From positions 168,460-232,459 of the forward strand of contig JAEWEY010000002.1 of NCBI GenBank assembly GCA_023389105.1: DNA of 64,000 nt. The letters are read 5' to 3'. A program made the translations under genes and the position numbers. This document shows, piece after piece, positions 60,036 through 64,000 of the stretch (position 1 is its first letter; every line of letters begins with the position of its first letter). The DNA is from Pseudomonadota bacterium (GTDB taxonomy: Bacteria; Pseudomonadota; Alphaproteobacteria; Sphingomonadales; Sphingomonadaceae). The notes below the pieces were generated by a model. That model was not told the DNA's origin. It was given only the letters and a program-made list of their open reading frames with translations, and did no database searches.

Positions 60036-60728
60036 ATGATCGACATTCGCCCCTTCGCTTCGCTGGGCCACGCCGACCACGGCTGGCTCGATGCCCGTCA
60101 CCATTTTTCGTTCGCGAATTACTACGACCCATCCCGCATGGGCTGGGGCCGCATTCGTGTGTGGAACGACGACAAGATTGCGGCGCAGACCGGCTTCCCA
60201 CCGCACCCCCACCGCGACATGGAAATTGTCACTTACGTCCGCACGGGCGCGATCACCCACCAGGATTCGATGGGCAACAAGGGCCGCACCGGCGCCGGCG
60301 ACGTGCAAGTGATGAGCGCGGGCACCGGCGTCACCCATGCCGAGTATAATCTCGAGGACGAGCAGACGACGCTGTTCCAGATCTGGATTGAAACGGACCG
60401 CCCGTCCGCGCCGCCGAGCTGGGGCGCGATGCCGTTCCCGAAGGAATCGCGGAACGGCGCCTTCCAGTTGCTGGCCAGCGGCAATGCCGATGACGGCGCC
60501 CTGACCATCAACGCCGATGCCCGCATTCTCGGGGCAACCGTGAAGGCCGGGGAATCGATCGCGATCGACGCCGATCCCGCGCGCCACCTTTATCTGGTGC
60601 CGAGTGCCGGCGTCCGTGTGAACGGCGTTGCCGCCGCTGCGCGCGACGGCGTTGCCATCACGGGCGAGCAACGCATCGAGATCGCCGCTGACGAAGATGC
60701 CGAGCTGGTTTTGGTCGACGCCAGATAA
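60036..60728 (+). CDS. Pirin family protein
   Basis: 230-residue bicupin of the pirin family. The N-terminal cupin has the metal ligands His57, His59, His101 and Glu103 (HPHRDMEIVTY and GTGVTHAEYN), and the N terminus SLGHADHGWLDARHHFSFANY is a family hallmark. Bacterial relatives such as YhhW have quercetin dioxygenase activity in vitro, while others act as redox sensors. Physiological role is uncertain. The gap at 59910-60035 before it showed no recognised element. Confidence 0.92.
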   Translation: MIDIRPFASLGHADHGWLDARHHFSFANYYDPSRMGWGRIRVWNDDKIAAQTGFPPHPHRDMEIVTYVRTGAITHQDSMGNKGRTGAGDVQVMSAGTGVTHAEYNLEDEQTTLFQIWIETDRPSAPPSWGAMPFPKESRNGAFQLLASGNADDGALTINADARILGATVKAGESIAIDADPARHLYLVPSAGVRVNGVAAAARDGVAITGEQRIEIAADEDAELVLVDAR

Positions 60729-60846
60729 CGTCGTAACCGCTTGAGTCTGGAGCGGTTCATCGAAGCTGTGCTTGTATCGCGGACGCGACGCGGGCATGGG
60801 CGCTCGCGCCGCGATACGTGACGGCAACCCAGGCAGAGCGGGATTG

Positions 60847-62145
60847 ATGAGGGCGGGTTTGCGCTTGAAGAGACTATTGGCGGCAGGGGCGATGCTCCTG
60901 CCCGCGGCGGCGCTTGCCCAGAACACGGCGCAACCGGCGCCCGCCACCACGAATACGACGACGCCGGCCACCGACGCGGTTGGCCCGCGCGAGCTGCAGA
61001 ATTTCAGCCTGCCCGGGACGAAGACCCGCCCGGCCGATGAGGTACCCTCGACAACCACGGTGCCGTCGACGCAGCGTTCTCAGCCCGAGACGCCGGAGAA
61101 GGCAGCGAGGTCTGCGCCGGCCCCGGCACGGACGCAGCGAACGGAAACCGATCGAACGGCAACTTCTGCCGTCCGAACGACCGCGGCACCAGCCGTGACA
61201 GCACCGTCCGTTGCGGTGCCGGTTGCGTCCCCGCCGCCCCAGAACCTGACCACGGGATCGGCAAGCGATTCCTTCGCCGCCACACCGCAGCCATCGACCG
61301 GCGCGCCGCCACCCCCGGCGCCTCCCGCAACGACGACGGATAGTTCGAAGCTGTGGCTGCTGCCCTGGCTTGCCGCCGCCGGTGCCCTGATTGCGGGTAT
61401 TGCACTGCTCGCCTGGCAGCGTTCTCGGTCGCGAATGTCCTATGCCGGCGCTCCGCAGTTTGATGCGTTCGTCGCGCCCGAGCCAGCGCCGCTTCGTCCC
61501 GCACCCCGTGCGGCGGCACCGGTTCCACCTCTGTCGCGGCCTGAGCCAGCACCCACGCCCGAACCGCCACGGTCCGAACCGTCAGCATTCACCTGGCGAC
61601 CCGCCCCGCCGCCTGTTGCGACTACCCCAGTGGGCATCGTGGCCTCCCGGCTTCGGCCCAACATCGACCTCATGATGCGACCGCTTCGCTGCACGATCGA
61701 CGACGCGCAGGTCACCATCGATTTCGAGATCGAGCTCCACAACGGCGGCACCGCGCCTGCCCGTGCCGTCCTTGCCGAAGCCAAGCTGATCAATGCTGGA
61801 GCCGCGCAGGATCAGGAACTCGATGCGTTCTTCGCCCGGCCGACGGTCACGGGGCAGGGGGTCGACGCCATTCCTCCGATGCGCAGCATGACCTTCACCA
61901 GCCAGGTCGTCGCCCCGCGCGGCGCGTTGCAGGAATATGAGCTGGCGGGCCGCAAGACCTTCGTTCCGATCATCGCTTTCAATGCCATCTATGAATGGGG
62001 GGGGTCGAAGGGTCAGACCTCGGCCGCCTTCCTCGTCGGCCGCGACACGGGTGGCGAGAAGCTCGGGCCGCTGCGTGCCGACGACGGGCCGAAGGAAGTG
62101 ACGCGGCTCGGGACTCTTGCCTTGCCGAACCGGCTGGCGGCTTAG
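60847..62145 (+). CDS. Pro/Ala-rich membrane protein of unknown function
   Basis: 432-residue protein with a signal peptide (ending ALAQ, about 23), a low-complexity Thr/Pro/Ala region to about 165, a membrane helix (LWLLPWLAAAGALIAGIALLAW), a second Pro-rich linker, and a beta-rich C-terminal domain from about 265. The C-terminal part contains GIVASRLRPNIDLMMRPLRCTIDDAQVTIDFEIELHNGG and ends in a strand-rich GRDTGGEKLGPLRAD. The two low-complexity blocks reduce family recognition. The ATG at 60847 begins the signal peptide; 60772 is the longer alternative. Conserved hypothetical in sphingomonads as far as I can tell. Confidence 0.72.
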   Translation: MRAGLRLKRLLAAGAMLLPAAALAQNTAQPAPATTNTTTPATDAVGPRELQNFSLPGTKTRPADEVPSTTTVPSTQRSQPETPEKAARSAPAPARTQRTETDRTATSAVRTTAAPAVTAPSVAVPVASPPPQNLTTGSASDSFAATPQPSTGAPPPPAPPATTTDSSKLWLLPWLAAAGALIAGIALLAWQRSRSRMSYAGAPQFDAFVAPEPAPLRPAPRAAAPVPPLSRPEPAPTPEPPRSEPSAFTWRPAPPPVATTPVGIVASRLRPNIDLMMRPLRCTIDDAQVTIDFEIELHNGGTAPARAVLAEAKLINAGAAQDQELDAFFARPTVTGQGVDAIPPMRSMTFTSQVVAPRGALQEYELAGRKTFVPIIAFNAIYEWGGSKGQTSAAFLVGRDTGGEKLGPLRADDGPKEVTRLGTLALPNRLAA

Positions 62146-62759
62146 AGCACCGCGCTATTGTAGCTGTGCCAGGCAAGCACCGCCGCGGCACCGCGATAGG
62201 GGCGCCACGCCTCGGCAAGCTCGCGAAGCTGCTTCTCGGTGGGTTTATCCGGAAGGCCGAGTAGCCTCCCAATTTCGACGAGGACAGCAAGGTCGCCCGC
62301 CGGGAATACGTCTGCCCGACCTTCGGCGAAGAGTAGATAGATTTCCGCCGACCAGCGACCGATCCCCTTGATCTTGGTGAGCAGCGCAATGGCTTCTTCG
62401 TCGTCGGCCGGCAGATTGGCGAGGTCGAGTTTACCCGACAGCACCAGCTCGGCGAGGCTGCGAATATAGCCGGATTTCTGCCGCGACATTCCGGCAGCGC
62501 GCATTTCCTCGTCGCTGGCCGCGAGGAGCTTAGCGAGGTCCGGCGGCGAGCCGAATGCGCCCTCGAGCTTGGCCCACATCGAGCGGGCCGCGGCGACGCT
62601 GACCTGCTGTCCGACGATGGTGCGAAGCAGGGTTTCCGCCCCGGGTCTGCTATTGCGCGGCTCGGGCATCCCGAGTTGGGCAATGACCTTGGAGAAGGCA
62701 GGCTCGCGGTCGGCGAGGGCCGTTAGATGGGCCTGGATGCTATCGGTCGTGCGAACCAT
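62142..62759 (-). CDS. 3-methyladenine DNA glycosylase (AlkA/HhH-GPD type)
   Basis: 205-residue base excision enzyme of the helix-hairpin-helix GPD superfamily that removes alkylated purines. The hairpin is in LLTKIKGIGRWSAEIYLLF, and the catalytic Asp156 follows in FPAGDLAV. It lacks the extra N-terminal domain of Escherichia coli AlkA, as do many short homologues. It is coupled with rlmB: the TGA of rlmB and its ATG share one base. The GxxGIG hairpin loop is intact. No adaptive-response gene (ada, alkB) is adjacent. Confidence 0.9.
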   Translation of the reverse strand: MVRTTDSIQAHLTALADREPAFSKVIAQLGMPEPRNSRPGAETLLRTIVGQQVSVAAARSMWAKLEGAFGSPPDLAKLLAASDEEMRAAGMSRQKSGYIRSLAELVLSGKLDLANLPADDEEAIALLTKIKGIGRWSAEIYLLFAEGRADVFPAGDLAVLVEIGRLLGLPDKPTEKQLRELAEAWRPYRGAAAVLAWHSYNSAVL

Positions 62760-63502
62760 CAGGCAGTCGCCGCAGCGTACATAGCAACGGCGGCGGCGTT
62801 GGACACATTGAGACTCTCGATGGCGTCGCTGATCGGAAGCTTGGCGAGCGCATCGCAATGCTGCCGCGTGTTGTGGCGCATGCCCTCGCCCTCGGCGCCC
62901 AGCACGAGAGCGACGCGCTGTGGGCCGAGCGCATCTTTCAACTCGGTCTCGGCATCCCCGGCTAGCCCAATCCGCCAGAAACCGGCCTCAGCAATCTCCT
63001 CAAGCGCCCGCGCCAGGTTGACGACCCGCACCCACGGCACCCGCTCCAAGGCCCCCGACGCCGCTTTGGCGACAACCCCGCTCTCCGGGGGGGCATGGCG
63101 GTCCTGAGTGACGATTCCGAGGGCGCCGAATGCTGCAGCCGAGCGAAGAATGGCACCGACGTTGTGCGGATCCGTCACCTGGTCGAGCACCAGCAGTAAT
63201 GATCGCTCCGGTGCCTCAGTCAGCAATCCGTCGAGCCACACATCCTCAAGCGGCTCGACCTCAATAACGACGCCCTGATGCGGTGCATCGTTCGGGACCA
63301 ACCGGCCGAGATCCGGAGCCTCCGCCATCGTGACTGGCACGTCTTTCGGGAACTGCATGAAGGCCGCGGCTTCGCGCGTCGTCCAAGCCTTCAAAATCCG
63401 GCGATTGGGATTGTCGAGCGCCGCCGCAACGGCATGCTTTCCCCACAGTCGCGGACGATTCGGCGTACCATGACTTTGATGCGATTTCTTGCGCCGGGAC
63501 AT
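62759..63502 (-). CDS. rlmB: 23S rRNA 2'-O-methyltransferase RlmB (SpoU/TrmH family)
   Basis: 247-residue SPOUT methyltransferase that modifies G2251 of 23S rRNA. An N-terminal substrate-binding domain (RLWGKHAVAAALDNPNRRILKAWTT) precedes the SpoU core with the three motifs DPHNVGAILRSAAAFG, LVLGAEGEGMRHNT and LPISDAIESLNVSNAAAVAMY. The ATG at 63502 (MSRRKKSHQSHG) starts a basic RNA-binding tail; longer readings from 63595 overlap the next gene. The TrmH-type specificity (tRNA versus rRNA) is inferred from length and the N-terminal domain. Confidence 0.93.
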   Translation of the reverse strand: MSRRKKSHQSHGTPNRPRLWGKHAVAAALDNPNRRILKAWTTREAAAFMQFPKDVPVTMAEAPDLGRLVPNDAPHQGVVIEVEPLEDVWLDGLLTEAPERSLLLVLDQVTDPHNVGAILRSAAAFGALGIVTQDRHAPPESGVVAKAASGALERVPWVRVVNLARALEEIAEAGFWRIGLAGDAETELKDALGPQRVALVLGAEGEGMRHNTRQHCDALAKLPISDAIESLNVSNAAAVAMYAAATA

Positions 63503-63542
63503 GCCGAGCGGCTTAGCTTTGTCGCCGCCGCTGTCCAGCCCG

Positions 63543-63962
63543 CTAGGCGTATTCGCGCTGCAACCGCCGGTGCGACCGCCACGTGCCGATCGCAAGGATG
63601 ATGACGATCGGGTAGCCCCAAAACATCAGCGCTGCCCCGTAGGCCCTGGGAAAAAGTCCGGCATCGACCGCCCGGACGAGGTGACCGAGGATCGTCGTCA
63701 GCTGCAGGCCCGCGATCCACAACGGCCAGAAGCGATCCGACTGCAGGGCGACCCACAGAAAGCCCAGAAACACGATCACGTCGACGGCGGCGACGGCGCC
63801 CTCCAAGCCCTCAAACCGTTCGTGCACGGGGGATAATGCGAGTGTCGTGGCAATGACACCGGCGACGAGAATGACTCCAACCCTTCGCTCGTCGCGACGC
63901 CCTCGCCAGAAAGCGTAAAGGGCGACGAGCAGCAGCAGGATTCTAAAAAGGTTTGGAGCCAT
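63543..63962 (-). CDS. Small integral membrane protein of unknown function
   Basis: 139-residue protein with about four hydrophobic segments (residues 5-20, 28-46, 58-74 and 110-127) and short charged loops (WRGRRDERRV; terminal WRSHRRLQREYA). I recognise no family. It lies on the same strand as rlmB, 40 bases upstream of it, and may be in the same transcript. The remaining bases to the window end (63963-64000) hold no recognised feature. Confidence 0.7.
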   Translation of the reverse strand: MAPNLFRILLLLVALYAFWRGRRDERRVGVILVAGVIATTLALSPVHERFEGLEGAVAAVDVIVFLGFLWVALQSDRFWPLWIAGLQLTTILGHLVRAVDAGLFPRAYGAALMFWGYPIVIILAIGTWRSHRRLQREYA

Positions 63963-64000
63963 TTCTCACCCGTCAATCATGACGATGCCCGGGGTCAACG

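Overview
The window is a stretch of high-GC chromosome from an alphaproteobacterium, most probably a member of the Sphingomonadaceae. The evidence is a PEPxxWA-CTERM surface protein, an NDUFA9-like complex I protein, an FzlA-type GST-fold protein, ubiquinone genes (ubiG, coq7), HWE-type signalling, and typical alphaproteobacterial gene blocks (nadD-rsfS-rlmH-envC-ctpA; cpoB-tilS-ftsH; dsbA-dsbA-smc beside mutY). Coding density is very high. Many neighbours overlap by 1 to 4 bases, and no stretch above about 300 bases lacks a gene. No insertion sequence, phage, CRISPR array or rRNA gene was seen. One tRNA gene, tRNA-Leu(CAG), is present.

Layout. 1-9.3 kb is rich in nucleoside and nucleotide metabolism: adenosine-kinase-like PfkB protein (cut by the left edge), LOG-family phosphoribohydrolase, NupC nucleoside transporter, cytidine deaminase, secreted S1/P1 nuclease, lipoprotein 5'-nucleotidase and AMP nucleosidase. 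Together they could degrade outside nucleic acid, import the nucleosides and recycle the bases. 9.4-15.4 kb holds tRNA-Leu, the NDUFA9-like protein, uppP, an fzlA candidate, an mreB without mreC or mreD, and ubiG. 15.4-30.5 kb runs mostly forward: lysA, lysC, a nitronate monooxygenase, two PilZ proteins, ptsP, a RodZ-like HTH protein, cpoB, tilS, a DUF885 protein and ftsH. 31.6-38 kb is the nadD-rsfS-rlmH-envC-ctpA-dsbB-coq7 block, with a class A beta-lactamase-fold protein inserted before rlmH.

40.8-44.1 kb is the most interesting region. It contains a radical SAM protein with a helix-hairpin-helix tail, a hemerythrin, and a DUF4130-UdgX uracil-DNA protein in one tightly packed set. A GAAC-N7-GAAC motif (the alphaproteobacterial LexA/SOS box pattern) lies two bases ahead of the first start codon, over a plausible -10 element. 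This looks like an SOS-controlled, still poorly understood DNA repair or modification system. A second motif of the same form precedes a small unknown gene near 59.9 kb.

44-64 kb holds a TonB-dependent siderophore receptor with a Fur-like palindrome, smc, two DsbA-like proteins, mutY, a membrane cytochrome c, a second LOG protein, an Aur1-like PAP2 protein, an HWE kinase facing a single-domain response regulator, pirin, a 3-methyladenine DNA glycosylase and rlmB. Candidate EcfG (general stress) promoters precede a stress-type protein at 4.27 kb and the response regulator at 59.2 kb. A candidate RpoH promoter precedes ftsH. All promoter calls rest on reading motifs by eye.
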